Assembly: GCA_039881145.1 (NCBI GenBank) | Contig: JAYKKI010000007.1 | Span: forward strand, 40,939,001 to 41,003,000 | Length of the DNA: 64,000 nucleotides | Reading direction: 5' to 3' | Origin: Druceiella hillmani | Lineage: Eukaryota; Arthropoda; Insecta; Lepidoptera; Hepialidae | Part shown: positions 45,701 through 56,885 of the stretch, piece after piece | How positions within the stretch are numbered: the stretch's first letter is position 1 | Layout of the letters: each line of letters begins with the position of its first letter | The notes under the pieces: generated by a model | What the model saw: the letters and a program-made list of their open reading frames with translations, nothing else | Database searches by the model: none | What the model was told of the DNA's origin: nothing | Program-made: the position numbers and the translations under genes

Positions 45701-45929
45701 TGTTGTTAGTTGAATAATTTTAATGTGAAAGCTTAGCAGTAGTGATAAAAATATAAGTAAATTGATTCAAAGTTTGAAATGGAAAAGAAAAATTGGATGA
45801 GGTTTTACCTCATAAATATCTTGCAATCTTGCAACTTAATTTTAAATCAGTTTCCCCCAAACGTTTGGCTTAAGATTTTGTATACCTGTTTTGTTTTGAT
45901 GACAATGCACAATTAGCTAAGCGACGTCA

Positions 45930-46090
45930 TTCTAAATACAATATGGCGGATGCGACAAGATGGGTGATTTATTATTTCTGTAACCACCACCTTGACATGT
46001 GTATCAAATGAAAGGGTTTGATGAGCAGATTACGATAAGCTAAATCGGTCAGCTACGTTAGTCTTAAATCAATATGGCGGACATTAAAAG
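45930..46090. repeat. Worn interspersed repeat with duplicated ATGGCGGA word
   Basis: CAATATGGCGGA occurs at both ends (about 45950 and 46070), with TGTATCAAATGAAAGGGTTT and GATGAGCAGATTACGATAAG between, a phrase I associate with insect interspersed elements. Family not identified. Confidence 0.4.
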
Positions 46091-46529
46091 CTTTTATATA
46101 ACTGCACGTGTTAGTACGTTTAGGTCAAATCTTGCAACTGAATTGTTTAAACAAGTTACTAAGCACTAATTGCGAAATATGTAATTTATATATAAAATAT
46201 AATAGAAATTTTCTTGACTGACTAGTTTGTTACATGTAATTGAAATGAGTTATCACTGTTCAGAAGAACATAAATGTTTGCATCTTAAGTGTAATTTGAA
46301 ATTCGGTTTTTTAAATTGATAAATATCTCTTTATATTTTTCTAGTCTTCTTTTTAATTTGTCGTCTTTTATTAATTATCCTTTTTTAAATCTGGTATATC
46401 AAAATCAATAGTAAATTACAACCTGAGTTAACGAACTTACATCATAACAAGCAAGGTTGGCTTGGTATTTTGCTTTAGGCCTTTGTTGGCAGTTCCTCGT
46501 TGTTCTTTGTTGTATTTTCCTAATGCATT
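46091..46529. other. AT-rich non-coding stretch
   Basis: Nothing recognisable. Confidence 0.6.
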
Positions 46530-46716
46530 TAATGCTGAGCAAGCTGGACTCGTACTATTGATGGCCGCCATATGGATCGATTTGGAATGTAGCATCTCAG
46601 CCTCAAAGGCGATACGCGCGGAGGCAGCTATTGTTGTGTTAGGGCGGGCGAGCGACGCAGCCCGCCTAGCAAAGTGCCAATTAGCCTCCCAAGCACGTGT
46701 AGACTGCAGAAATTAA
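46530..46716. promoter_or_regulatory. Candidate regulatory island with Pho/YY1-like dyad
   Basis: GATGGCCGCCATATGG (46560-46575) contains ATGGC and GCCAT cores facing each other. Next come GATCGATTTGGAATGTAGC (TEAD-like GGAATG) and the CpG-rich GATACGCGCGGAGGCAGC and GGGCGGGCGAGCGACGCAG. An 84-codon plus frame covers it; it is alanine-rich with no domain and no splice support that I can see. Confidence 0.4.
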
Positions 46717-47198
46717 CAGAGGATGATAAAGATATTGAAGTTAATTAAAGTATTGGTTTCGAACATATAAATTTATAACAGTAAGCCGGAAAGTGGAAAA
46801 ATTAGAACATATGCATCAGAAATCTAAAATGATCTTCGTTTGCATATTGAAGATATTTTCCACCATAGTGAGGTAAACACCGCGATGGGAAATGTCTTGA
46901 TATAGCTTTTCATCGTCGTATTGAATGGAATGTGGCAAAGCTTTCCGCTGCCATTATGACAAATTATATTGAGTCTGCTTCTAAATTTCGACTGAAAACT
47001 CTTTATGTACAAAGTCATCAAAAATATGTATATACATTTTATAATTGTGGCAATATAGAAAAAAATATGCAACTCCTAAATAATGGTCTTATTTGAAACT
47101 AAGATTAGATATTTTAAGTTTAATGAAATGGTTGTTTTTAGAGAATTACGAAAATTATACCGTTGCCTGGCGTTTTGGGTACCATCACTTTAAATGAA
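46717..47198. other. AT-rich non-coding stretch
   Basis: Nothing recognisable; an 82-codon minus frame (46824-47072) has no motif. Confidence 0.55.
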
Positions 47199-47570
47199 GA
47201 GGTTAACTGGTTTTTATTTTTAAGGACGGGATTTTTCATTTTCCCATTCTTTTTTTATAGAAGATTTTTTATACGCACGAGTTAGTTCTACTCTTTTAGA
47301 ATATCTCGTATAAATAAAGAATGAAATATAATGTAATTCAGCAGTGGCACCCGAAACATGTGTGAAAAGTATGAATTTTCAAAAAAAGAGGTTAAGGTTT
47401 TTATTTTTAAGGAGGGGATTTTTCATTTTCCATTCTTTTTTTATAGAAGATTTTTTATACGTACGAGTTATTCTACTCTTTTAGAATATCTCGTATAAAT
47501 AAAGAATGAAAAATAATGTAATTCAGCAGTGGCACCCGAAACATCAGGCAAAAGTATGAATTTTCAAAAC
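47199..47570 (+). repeat. 189-bp tandem duplication
   Basis: Units 47199-47387 and 47388-47570 share GGGATTTTTCATTTTCC, TCTTTTTTTATAGAAGATTT, ACTCTTTTAGAATATCTCGT and CAGCAGTGGCACCCGAAACA. They differ by scattered substitutions and small gaps. Each unit has CATTCTTT and AAAGAATGAAA in inverted orientation, so the unit itself may be a small foldback element. Confidence 0.9.
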
Positions 47571-48591
47571 TCTTAAAACTATGAGGTTTTTGCTAAATCT
47601 GTAACCTCATACATGCTTTGATACAATCCTAATTTTAATTTGTATCATAATTTACTGAACAAATGTATATTTGGCTCTCTATAGCCACGTTGTAGATTCG
47701 ACAAGCTGATAGTATAAACATAAGAAGTTTGTAACATTTCAAACATATTGACTGTAACGAATGAACTAACGTGTTAGAGTACTAGTACAGAATAGTGACG
47801 TGTTAGAGCACTATAAATTATGTAAAAAGAAGTTTTCTGTCAGTATCTTAACGATCCGTTATTTCATTACGTAAAAACTACTGAATGTATTTTAGAATTA
47901 CTTATCAAAATTAATCATGCTTAGAAACCTGGTATAACCACCTGGTAAAAAAACCTATTAGCAACCTACTCTTGAATAGCGTCCTTGAAAGTTACCTATA
48001 TACATATATAATCAATAGTTAAACTAAATATATATAACATAAATAATAATAAAAGGACGTGTCCACGCAAGCGGATTTAACGTAAAATTAATAACTATTT
48101 AACTGAGGGATTATGTTTAACAGAATTGATCGAATTAACCATTTACAATATTAAAAAAAAATAAAACTCGCTCATGAATCGATAATTTAGTAAATGGACC
48201 TTTTTTCTTGATTTGTGTAATAGTCATGAATTAAAAAGTCAAATTTGAAATTTCTACCTTTCGACAGATTTGTTTAGGGAACTTAAAAGCTTTTTAGAAA
48301 TTTTGGACGCGCAATTTTAGGAGATTTTGAAGGGTTTTAAAAGTATTGTGTAATTTTTAGCCCCGATAAATGTTCTTTTAAATATAATTGTTAATACATT
48401 CACAATTTTGTATTTTATCACATTAATGTAATAAAGGGCAAAGTCTTTTCATTGTTTGTTTTTTTAGGGATTCAAGCATAAACTAATAATTTTACTGACG
48501 TAAAATTTTAGTAAGATGTTACCTTATTGTTTTCAGATTGTCATAGGCTTTATATCTAGTATGTATAAACAGGTATTCCAAAAAATAGTGT
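47571..48591. other. AT-rich non-coding stretch
   Basis: A small direct repeat ACGTGTTAGAG(T/C)ACTA occurs twice near 47770-47810. No gene. Confidence 0.6.
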
Positions 48592-48975
48592 CAAGTGGAA
48601 GCACAGAGGTAGAAAATATATATCCCTATTCGGAACATGAACATACATAGAGATATATGTTCAATGATTTTTATAATTTCCAAGTTTAAATTTTTTGGTA
48701 TTTTAGCCAAACTCATAGATTGAAGGCAAAATGTTTCTTTGTGACTTTTTGTCCCAATGTTAAGACATATAACATGCAATGTTTTTATTTCGAATAGTTC
48801 AGTTGGTCAAGTAGTTGATAAAAGAATCATGTTGGTCGCGAAGAAACATTTTGTCTTCAATTTGTGAGCTTGGCTAAAAAAACACAAAAAAGTTTATAAC
48901 TAAGAAACTATAAAAAATCACTGAATATACACGGATAGGCTTGGGTGTTCTTTACCTCTGTGCTTCCGCTGAATA
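48592..48975. repeat. Diverged foldback element
   Basis: The left arm (about 48596-48757) contains GTGGAAGCACAGAGGTA, AATGATTTTTATAATTTC and TAGCCAAACTCATAGATTGA then AGGCAAAATGTTTCTTTG. The right arm (about 48838-48970) read in reverse contains GCGGAAGCACAGAGGTA, AGTGATTTTTTATAGTTTC and TAGCCAAGCTCACAAATTGA then AGACAAAATGTTTCTTCG. Divergence marks an old inverted duplication or long-TIR MITE. The centre is short and AT-rich. Confidence 0.8.
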
Positions 48976-49393
48976 CATGGGAGAACTGAAGTTCTTAAAA
49001 AGGTCTAAAGAAAAGTCCGATAGCCTATCTCTTACAGATTAGCTGCTGTTGTTAAGTAAAATGTAACCAATTTATTTTTAAACCAATTTTGTAACCAATT
49101 TAATAACCCTCATTAAAATAATTGTCGTAATAACGTAAGCGTTTTCGATGGATAAAAATTGACCATTTACGCTTTGTAATTTTGATTCCCAGTTTAAAAA
49201 AAAATTTAAAAGGTTTTTAAAAGTTTTAATTTGGGGTATTCGAACGCGTCACTTCGCGGAACTTTATTAATTAAAATAAAATGCAAGACTACGTTCATCA
49301 AATAACAAATACATACCAAAAATCTTAATCCAATGAATAGAGTAGTTGACTCATTCTAAATTTTGATATTTTTCGTACAATATTGTGAAATAT
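48976..49393. other. AT-rich non-coding stretch
   Basis: Nothing recognisable. Confidence 0.6.
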
Positions 49394-49800
49394 AAGTTAA
49401 TTAAAAACCTGTCTTGAAAAAAATTCAAAAATTGATTGAAAAATAAGTCAGTTCTAGGCTTCTAAATTTGAAGATACGGATAGAGTTGGGTATATCCCTG
49501 TCTCTTTTCCTATCGTAGAATATAATGTGCAATATTAAAAATGACCTCACAACACACTATTGCCGTCCTTCTCTAAAGATTAAATTTAAAATTTTTATAA
49601 CTCGGTCAATTTTTAAGATTATTAAAAAATTTTCACTCTTGATCAGCTTGTACCTTGAAATTATATTTAATGAAATAAAAAAAACTTAGTCAAATACCCA
49701 ATTAATTGCCTTCGTACGGGTCGTTTTGGCACCTGGGAGGACACGTAACGCGGTCTTAAGAGAAATATGTTAGACTATCTCTATCCGTATGTATCCGTGT
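49394..49800 (+). repeat. Dispersed repeat, partner of 31331-31620
   Basis: Homologous in blocks to the 31.3-kb copy. In addition ATACGGATAGAG (about 49474) and CTCTATCCGTAT (about 49778) are exact inverted words about 300 bp apart, which might be subterminal repeats of the element or a nested insertion. Confidence 0.5.
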
Positions 49801-50139
49801 GAATTTATTTTATGTCGATACATTTTTCTCTTTCAGCGGTTTATATAATAAAATGCGTTTGTTCATTCAAAAGTCGTATAATTAAAATAAAATCATCATA
49901 ACTCTCTTTTTCTCGTTTCCAAATAGAGAAGTTATGTCAAATTTTGTAATACGAACACTGGTTATTTTAAAATTTACGAGCTTTCTTAATAAGCTTTCAA
50001 TTTAAAAAATATATGTGCGGGAACGTGAGACCAAAGAAGCTTTTGTAAACTTAACCGTAAAACGTTCTTTTTAACCATCAGTTTTTCTGATTTTCAGTAG
50101 ATAATGAGGCAATTTTTATAAATTCTCGGTACGTCAAAA
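49801..50139. other. AT-rich non-coding stretch
   Basis: Nothing recognisable. Confidence 0.6.
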
Positions 50140-50470
50140 GAAACTAAGAAGAGGCGGGGCCGCGGGAGGTCGCGGCCGCGCAAACAAAGGGCGGGGGCGG
50201 CCGTCCGGCGTCGTCTCGCGAGGTTCGTTAGCGCGCCCCTTTCATTCTTTATTCATTCGACCGGACAATGCGATAAGGCGACCGGACGTCCGTTTGATGT
50301 CCGCCGACGGCGCGCCGTCCGCGGACGCAGGTGGGCGCCGTGCCGCCCGACTCGCCGTTATTAGGTTTGACGTGGGCGTCTTGATTGATAACTCAGTGAG
50401 AGTAACTAACTAGTCGGGGGAGATCGTTGAGTGACTCTGCTGCTGGGGCTGAGGGGAGGCGGGTGACCAT
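50140..50470. promoter_or_regulatory. Large CpG-rich candidate regulatory island
   Basis: Very CpG-rich (GGGGCCGCGGGAGGTCGCGG, GACGGCGCGCCGTCCGCGGA) with complex words TTCATTCTTTATTCATTCGA, GGACAATGCGATAAGG, GTTATTAGGTTTGACGTGGG and TTGATTGATAAC. The TGATTGAT octamer (50382-50389) also occurs in the 15.6-kb island. GACGGCGCGCCGTC is a 14-bp palindrome. No coding frame; promoter or enhancer not distinguishable. Confidence 0.45.
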
Positions 50471-51609
50471 GTAGTAACTTATTATGACATCTATGGTCTG
50501 CTGTATCTACCTTTAACAACTCAATATTTTCTAGGTCTGAAGTAAATAAGCAACTATTGAGAAGATCTTTTAACGATTATCCTTACGTTACTTTTAGTTT
50601 TCTTTACTAGAGACGACATTGTCTGTCCCTCCTCTATGCCAATCCCTGTCCATTTGTTTGTTCCAAAAGAGCTATTTTCTTTTTTGTAAGTTTCGATGTG
50701 CCCTACGTTTTGGACGCATTTGTACGTCGCCTGCGTTCGTGTTGCCTTACTGTCTTGTAAAGTAATCTTGTATAGATCTAATGATAATGTTTTTACGTCT
50801 CCGTTCGTAATAGCAAAAAAATAAATAAATAATAGATTGATTTGTTCATACGTTACGCGTGTCTTTTTAATAAAGGTGTAGAGACGTGAACTTGGACCAA
50901 ACATTTGCTGAAACAGAAAAGACGAGAAATATTTGAACTTATAATGAAAGACGGTAAAACATTATGTTACATTGATATTGGTATTAATTACAATAAGATT
51001 TTTTTTCATGTCATTTTAGTTATATTTTTACAGGTATTCAGAAAAAGGCAGAATCGTATTTAAAAATATATGTGTACAGCTTGTTGTACCGGCATTTTTA
51101 TATATGATAGACAAAATAGTTACGTGGTAATAACATTTCGAAAAAGAATTGACGTTAATTAAATTATTAATACTTACAAAAATCGTAATACGTTACGTTT
51201 TGTCAAAATGAAATTTGTGGTAATACATGACATGACGTTCAGACATTACGTTCAGAGTTCTACCACTCATTTTTAACTAGATACTTTTGAGAATAGACAA
51301 TTTAGCGCTTTTATAAAAGTACTTTTTTTTGACGGAATAGATATTAGGAGAAATATTTTTTAAACTAATGTTAAGTAATATTTTGTTTCATATCAGTTAA
51401 ATATCAGTTTTGTTTCATATCTGTTATAAAGCTGAGGAACTGTTAAAAAGCGTTTTTTTTTAGAAGTTTCTCATTATTAGTGTGTGTGTGTGTAATTTTG
51501 TTTACAAGGATAATAAAAGTAGTGAGGTATGTGAACTCCGTTCGTTATGACACGTTTTTCTTTGTCACTCTTGAATCTATGATCCACGATGTTTTGTTAT
51601 AAGTAAATA
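50471..51609. other. Non-coding stretch with one 116-codon minus frame
   Basis: The 50554-50904 minus frame is mixed in composition and has no domain, no signal peptide and no visible partner exon, so I do not call a gene. A short GT run lies at 51481-51493. Otherwise AT-rich. Confidence 0.5.
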
Positions 51610-51790
51610 GATAATAGTATAGTGTACCCCTTGACGTTGGATGTGATCGGATTTATAACTAAAACCGCACGTAATATTTTGCTATTAGCCCAAGAGCTGT
51701 TGGCGAGTGTTAACCCTCTCTCTAACACTCTGACCTAACCACAACGTTTTATACTCGCACTCACGTAAAATTCTCTCTTACATTTGCTAC
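51610..51790. promoter_or_regulatory. Small candidate regulatory segment
   Basis: GGATTTATAACTAAAACCGC and CTGACCTAACCACAACG hold Runx-like AACCGCA and AACCACAA words about 60 bp apart, with TTTAT homeodomain-type words. Low support. Confidence 0.22.
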
Positions 51791-52119
51791 TTATTTAAAA
51801 CCATCATTTCCGGTTACCTTTACGCAAGTAGTTTTAAATATATTTAATGGACATGCCATAAATATTTTAGCCATAAGCATTTTTGAATCCGCCATCTTAG
51901 TTATTCTGTGTTTAATTTACGACTATTAAAATTGCATGGTGCCTCAAATATTTTTTGGGATTAATTTTTGTCCAAATTTCTATTATGCGCAGTAGCCAAA
52001 ATACGGCAAACGCCGAAGAAGAACTTCATGTCCCTATTTGACTAGTATCGAGGTACTACTGTGCAAAATTTCTTAAGAGCTTAAAAAACCTAAAAATTCG
52101 TCATCAGCTTTTGAGTAAT
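51791..52119. other. Non-coding stretch
   Basis: Contains AATCCGCCATCTTAG and AAATACGGCAAACGCCGAAG but no gene or repeat I can name. Confidence 0.5.
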
Positions 52120-52500
52120 GTGTGCAGTGGAAGAGAACGCATTATACGGCGATAATAAAAAGAAGTCGTTCCATATCCTTCATCACACTTACTGCCTTTT
52201 TTTACATCACCTGAACATATTTTCAAGGCATACTTCCGCGCCCCCGTTCAACCGTCTCTTTGTCGATTCCCTTTCACGTGCAAGTGTTACATTCGGACGG
52301 CTATTGTGCGGGATTGAAGTGTCAAGGGGCGATCATCGTACGTGCGCAATGGACGTATCGGGACGACTGTATGCACAGAATGGGGGAAGGAAGCCATGAA
52401 TGGAAGTCGCGGGTGCGGAAACGGTCCAATCTTGGGTTCGCTAGACATTTGGAATGGTAATTTAATGATGGGAGGCATGCGTTTTCCAAATTAGGTAGTG
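52120..52500. promoter_or_regulatory. Candidate regulatory island
   Basis: A GC-richer complex segment: CTTCCGCGCCCCCGTTCAAC, CCCTTTCACGTGCAAGTG (an E-box), GGGCGATCATCGTACGTGCG, CATTTGGAATGG (TEAD-like). Plus frames of 93 and 66 codons and a minus frame of 63 codons overlap, none with a domain. Confidence 0.38.
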
Positions 52501-54599
52501 AGTGGAGATTTAATTAAATAAATGGATGTTGAATATAGCCAATTGTATACGAAAAATTGTTGATGAAAGCACTGGAAAATAAAAAAATAATAGTACGTAG
52601 TTTTGGGGATGTGTGTGAATAAATGGGAAAAAGTTTGTTGTAACCATTATAACTGTGAGAAGAGATATACCAGTGTATATATGAATAAGACCGTATATTT
52701 GTGTAAACTGGGACAAACTATTTTGCTCATCTTTTAAACCAATGAGGATCATCCTATCGTCAGGAATGTCCTCAACCATGGAAAGCTAAAAATGAATAGC
52801 CATGCTTATAAGTATCTAAATATTCTCTAATCGTAAAAGATCGGATGGGTTCCAGTTAGGTTTCTGTACATCGAAAGGAAAAAAGGTACTCTTGTAAGAC
52901 CACTTAGGTGTCTGGATGTGTGTCCATATTCATAGAGAAATTTCAAGGGGACAATCCAAGTATCCGAAAAAAATACTTCTATAAATTTTATAGATATAGT
53001 TTTAGAGATGAATAGCTACAATATTTTTCTCAGAAATCGTTTAATGTAATAATAAAGCCATATATAGAATATCTCAAAGGTTAACTCAAAGTATTCATAT
53101 AGAAATTTTCGAGGCGCATATAAAGTACTGTAATAATTTTATTGGTAATTTTTTGTATCGCGTTGAAATACAATTGAAAGGGCGATTTACAACGATTTTA
53201 TTTTTTTTTTCGTTTTAAAGTTTTAGAAATTATAGCGCTAGAAATGTTGTTATAAATATTCACAAAATTTTACTCAAAGTATTTGACGTAGAAACTTGGA
53301 AGGCATAATGAGTATATTTAATCTCGCCCAATTCTCAAAAGTGGAAATGTTCAAGTGGAAATTTTTGAGAAAAATTTAATAATACTTAATTACTTGATTA
53401 AATTAAAAATACTTGATTTAATTGAAAAAAATTAATAATACTTGGGAAATATATAAATATATAATTATAATTGGGAATATATAATCGATTTTTTCTCACT
53501 AAAATTGCGGCTGAAATTTCTTTCCATTCAATCGAAAATCATGTCTCAATATAATGGGTGGCTATTATAAGTTGATGTGACTACATTTCATTGGAAGTAA
53601 GGAAACATACGTAAACGAAAATTTTATTTTATAGTACTTTTTATATTCAAAAACATTGTTTAATTAAATCGAAATGCCACAAATGCTTACGAAAATTCAA
53701 TTTTCAATTATTCAAGGTATGTGATCAAAATAAATAATAAAATATTACGGCCGTAGATTTCAAAACTATGTGCATTTGAGATATTTTATGATAGCTGCTC
53801 TTGTTCAAATCCGATTAGAGGGCACATCACTATGCACTATTTAATTGTATTGGCCCATCAGAGAGGAACAAGTGTTTACAGTATCGATCGATTTTTTTCA
53901 ATCAAAGAAAGTCCCTAAGTCTAATATTAATTTTTATAATTTGTAATTCACTATAGTTACTAATAAAACAAGTTATAGTTGTGATATAATAATTTATACT
54001 TTATACTTATATTTCGATATTATTATTACTTCTAATATACTCAATTGATGGAATGAATGTTTGATTTTTAAAATTTAAAAATGTTTATATTAGTATTAAT
54101 TTATATGGTCTATTAGTTATCGTCTCGTTATTCACAGGATAAGTTATATTTGAAATTAAATACTTTGTTTAATGAGCATTGCACGTTTTGCTTGTTTAAT
54201 TTATTTTCTCCCTCCTAGCTCTTTTCTCTTTAGTAAGCAATAGTTGCTCTTGGTGACACACTATAAAATTGATCAGTAATTTTATTGGTAACCCATCGTT
54301 GTTAGGTTTTGTTTCGTTTTTTATATTCAAATCAGAGAATCTAATATTTGGATCTAGGACGTTTATTTTTTTTTACATACTTACGTCTAAATCTCATGAA
54401 TATGCATTAGTATAAAATTTCCATCACCATATAGTTTATAGTATCCAGATGGGCGCTATGTATATTTTTGATTTAAACTTTTAGTTTAGTTATTTCTATA
54501 CTCAGCCTAAAGCACAGGTTAAATACTTAACTGTTGAGAACACCGTCAGCAAATTAATCGTTAGTAATTATTATACAAAAATGAACTAAAATATTTCTT
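52501..54599. other. AT-rich non-coding stretch
   Basis: One diverged direct repeat pair: ACTCAAAGTATT....TAGAAA.TT begins near 53094 and 53272 (178 bp apart). Region 53380-53480 is nearly pure A/T. No gene. The body of the Helitron that ends at 54629 may begin somewhere after 54200 but its start cannot be placed. Confidence 0.55.
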
Positions 54600-54629
54600 G
54601 CCCGGACAAAGCCAGGACGGAGAGCTAGT
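54600..54629 (+). mobile_element. Helitron 3' terminus
   Basis: GCCCGGACAAAGCCAGGAC, then GGAGAGCTAGT: a short GC stem-loop followed by CTAG|T, the diagnostic 3' end of Helitrons. It is the plus-strand counterpart of the end seen at 17.83 kb. Only the terminus is well supported. Confidence 0.65.
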
Positions 54630-55139
54630 ATCAAACGTACACATAAATAAATATCTTTAAAATAATTGTTATTATTAGCAAGTACCGTTTTGATGTATTA
54701 CTGTATAATTTATGGCTAGACAACTATTAGCAATATATATGTTCCTTCGCGAATGCGGATGTGAGTTACATCACTATTACATTGAAATGAGAACGATGGC
54801 AACTTAATGCTAAATTTACAAGCACGCATGGATGTGCGTTAGGATTATTTACGATATACGCATTCGATCGATAGCCAGTATTTATTACACTTTTTCGATT
54901 AATTCTGATCCCCGCTTGAGAAACATTAGCTATACAAAACATATCTTATATAGGCGCAATTGCGTTATCCACCTCTATTGACAAACAGATGATATTGACT
55001 GATCCTTAATTAGTCATAGACCATCTAAATTTCCAGTATTGGGAAATTCTTTACATTACGAATAGAAGTCGTAATGTAACTAAATATAGATCATGACGTA
55101 AATTCGCTTTGAAATTTACTCGCCCTGTACTATCTGCGT
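54630..55139. other. Non-coding stretch with a complex patch
   Basis: 54745-54890 is complex (GCGAATGCGGATGTGAG, AGCACGCATGGATGTGCG) and a CCTTAATTAGTCAT word at 55014-55027 recurs at 5858-5871. A small hairpin TTACATTACGA / TCGTAATGTAA lies at 55051-55079. Possibly regulatory, but not called. Confidence 0.45.
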
Positions 55140-56000
55140 TTAAGGCTAAACGGAGCTCACTAAATAATCGCTACTGTTCTAGGCCTCTTCACGTCAGGCA
55201 AGACAAAATCCCTTCTTTGGCAATTTATTGCCAGGGGTATTACCATTGTTATTTAGCGACGTGATGAAATTAAAGATGCTTTTGAAGATTTCGAAATCCT
55301 AATGTCTCCTGTTATCTCTTTGTTCGCCGCTTTGATGTCGCTCGAGCGTCTCATTGTGAAAACATGTAACGGCCCCGGCCGAGGCGCCATTCGTCTTCAG
55401 TGATAACTTTTTAATGTGAATAATTTAAGAAAGCCGGCTCGCTGAATAAAACGCACCGATCGCGGGCAGGCGGAATTTTAATATCTCCCACAAAGACGTA
55501 TCGATACGGGGCACCGCCGATATCGGCTATGATATAAGACGGCGGAACGCAAATAATGCGACGGTCGCGACAGAAGAACTTTATCGAAAACCTTCCCGGC
55601 GTCTGCAGCGTCGGGATATACCATTAGAGGATATACGTATATAAAAGAGAACGGGATGCTTTGATTGAACTTTCTTTTGAGCAAACTTACTTCAAAGATT
55701 TGCCAGCTATAGGCGTCCCGCTCTGCGCCGTTTGTGTATTAATATTTGTGTTGCAATATAGAGCGGTGTGCGGTTCGGTTCAAATGTCGCGTGTTGTTTC
55801 TTTAAGGAGAGGTCGCTTTGATAATGGAGTGCCGGTGCGTGCGGGTCGCGCGGGGAATGCGCTCGGGAGGATGCGGTCGAGTCGCTCGTGCCGCGCACGG
55901 CCTTTACGTTATGCGGCACTTCAAAGGATTTTCTCTCTGCGACCGTGCGTCCGCGCTTTGCTGGTCTTTTATTTCGAATCGATCCAGTACGAGCCATACT
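55140..56000. promoter_or_regulatory. Large complex CpG-rich island
   Basis: Continuous high-complexity, CpG-rich DNA. Words include GGCAATTTATTGCC (14-bp dyad), ACCATTGTTATTTAGCG, GTAACGGCCCCGGCCGAGGC, CGCCGATATCGGC and GGTCGCGACAG. A canonical TATAAAAG lies at 55640-55647. GC-rich plus frames (up to 135 codons, 55661-56068) and a 96-codon minus frame overlap; they are Arg/Ala-rich, mutually overlapping and domain-free. Could be a promoter for an untranslated RNA or a cluster of enhancers. Confidence 0.45.
55640..55647 (+). promoter_or_regulatory. TATA-box-like site
   Basis: GTATATAAAAGAGAACGGG is a good TATA-box match inside the large CpG-rich island. No clear initiator (TCAGT) lies 25-32 bp downstream, so an active promoter is only a possibility. 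Confidence 0.22.
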
Positions 56001-56050
56001 TGTCGAGTACGAATATAACTCGCACTACGACGGTTCCAGGCACATTTATT
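55985..56050 (+). mobile_element. 5' end of a GGTTCCGTAC-family element
   Basis: TCGAGTACGAATATAACTCG then CACTACGACGGTTCCAGGCA matches the start block of the 23.0-kb copy (AGAACTCGCACTACGAGGGTTCCG). The 3' end block is missing; the sequence runs into the tandem duplication downstream. Confidence 0.55.
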
Positions 56051-56100
56051 TATATAAAAATTGTTTAAAATATTTAAACAATTTGTACTAAACAATATAG

Positions 56101-56490
56101 CATTGTTTTTAAACTATTTAAAACTTTTATTTTTCATTGTGTATATATTTTACCGTAGAAGTTAAGAGACTTGGAACCATTTTTAGAATTTATTTTCAAT
56201 AAACTACATAAACTATTAATGAACTTTTTTTTTCCTAATTTAACAATAGCTATTCAAAGATTGAATATATATGTTTAATGCACATTTTCAGTTTTAGAGG
56301 ATATTTAAGGGTACACAGTATTGTTATTAAACTATTTAAAACTTTTATTTTTCATTGTGTATATATTTTACCGCAGAAGTTAGGAGACTTGGAACCATTT
56401 TTGTAGTTTTTTTTCAATAAACTGCGTAAACTATTTGAAGATTGAGGATATATGTTTAATAGACATTTTCAGTTTTAGAAGTTTTTCTTT
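56101..56490 (+). repeat. Tandem duplication, about 218 bp
   Basis: AAACTATTTAAAACTTTTAT, TTTCATTGTGTATATATTTT, ACC(G)(T/C)AGAAGTTA.GAGACTTGGAACC and TATATGTTTAAT.GACATTTTCAG occur twice, with starts near 56111 and 56329. Confidence 0.88.
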
Positions 56491-56885
56491 AGTTTTTTTT
56501 CAAAATATTTGTACTTATTAGGTAATTAAAAAAAAAATACGGACGATGTAAGATAAGCATTTTCAAGCAATTTTACTATATTAGGGAATGCTTTAAAGAA
56601 TATCTTATTTTAAGGTTTTTTTTATTGAAAAAGAAGCAATAAAATGGAATTTATTAAAAAAATATAATTTTGCTATTCATGATTATTTACCACCGTAGAA
56701 ACCATTAAAACAACTTAAACACTGCTCTGCGCCTGTTACTGTTAGCATCGCGACCAAGAACCTTTTAACAGTATTTATCCTTTGTGATGTTAGTGTATAT
56801 TTAGTTCCTTAATGAGGATAATAAAACTGCAATAATTTACAAATAATTGTTAAACATGTATAATGCTCATGTTTATAAAAGTAAT
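56491..56885. other. AT-rich non-coding stretch
   Basis: Nothing recognisable. Confidence 0.6.

Noticed and set aside
50554..50904. 116-codon minus-strand frame as a small gene
   Set aside because: No recognisable motif, signal or neighbouring exon; length is within chance for this much sequence.
5858..55027. Shared CCTTAATTAGTCAT word at 5858 and 55014 as a conserved regulatory code
   Set aside because: A 14-base, AT-rich match is expected several times by chance in a window of this size and composition.
55661..56068. 135-codon plus-strand frame downstream of a TATA-like box
   Set aside because: Arg/Ala-rich product of GC-rich DNA, opposed by a 96-codon minus frame, and its 3' end runs into an interspersed element.
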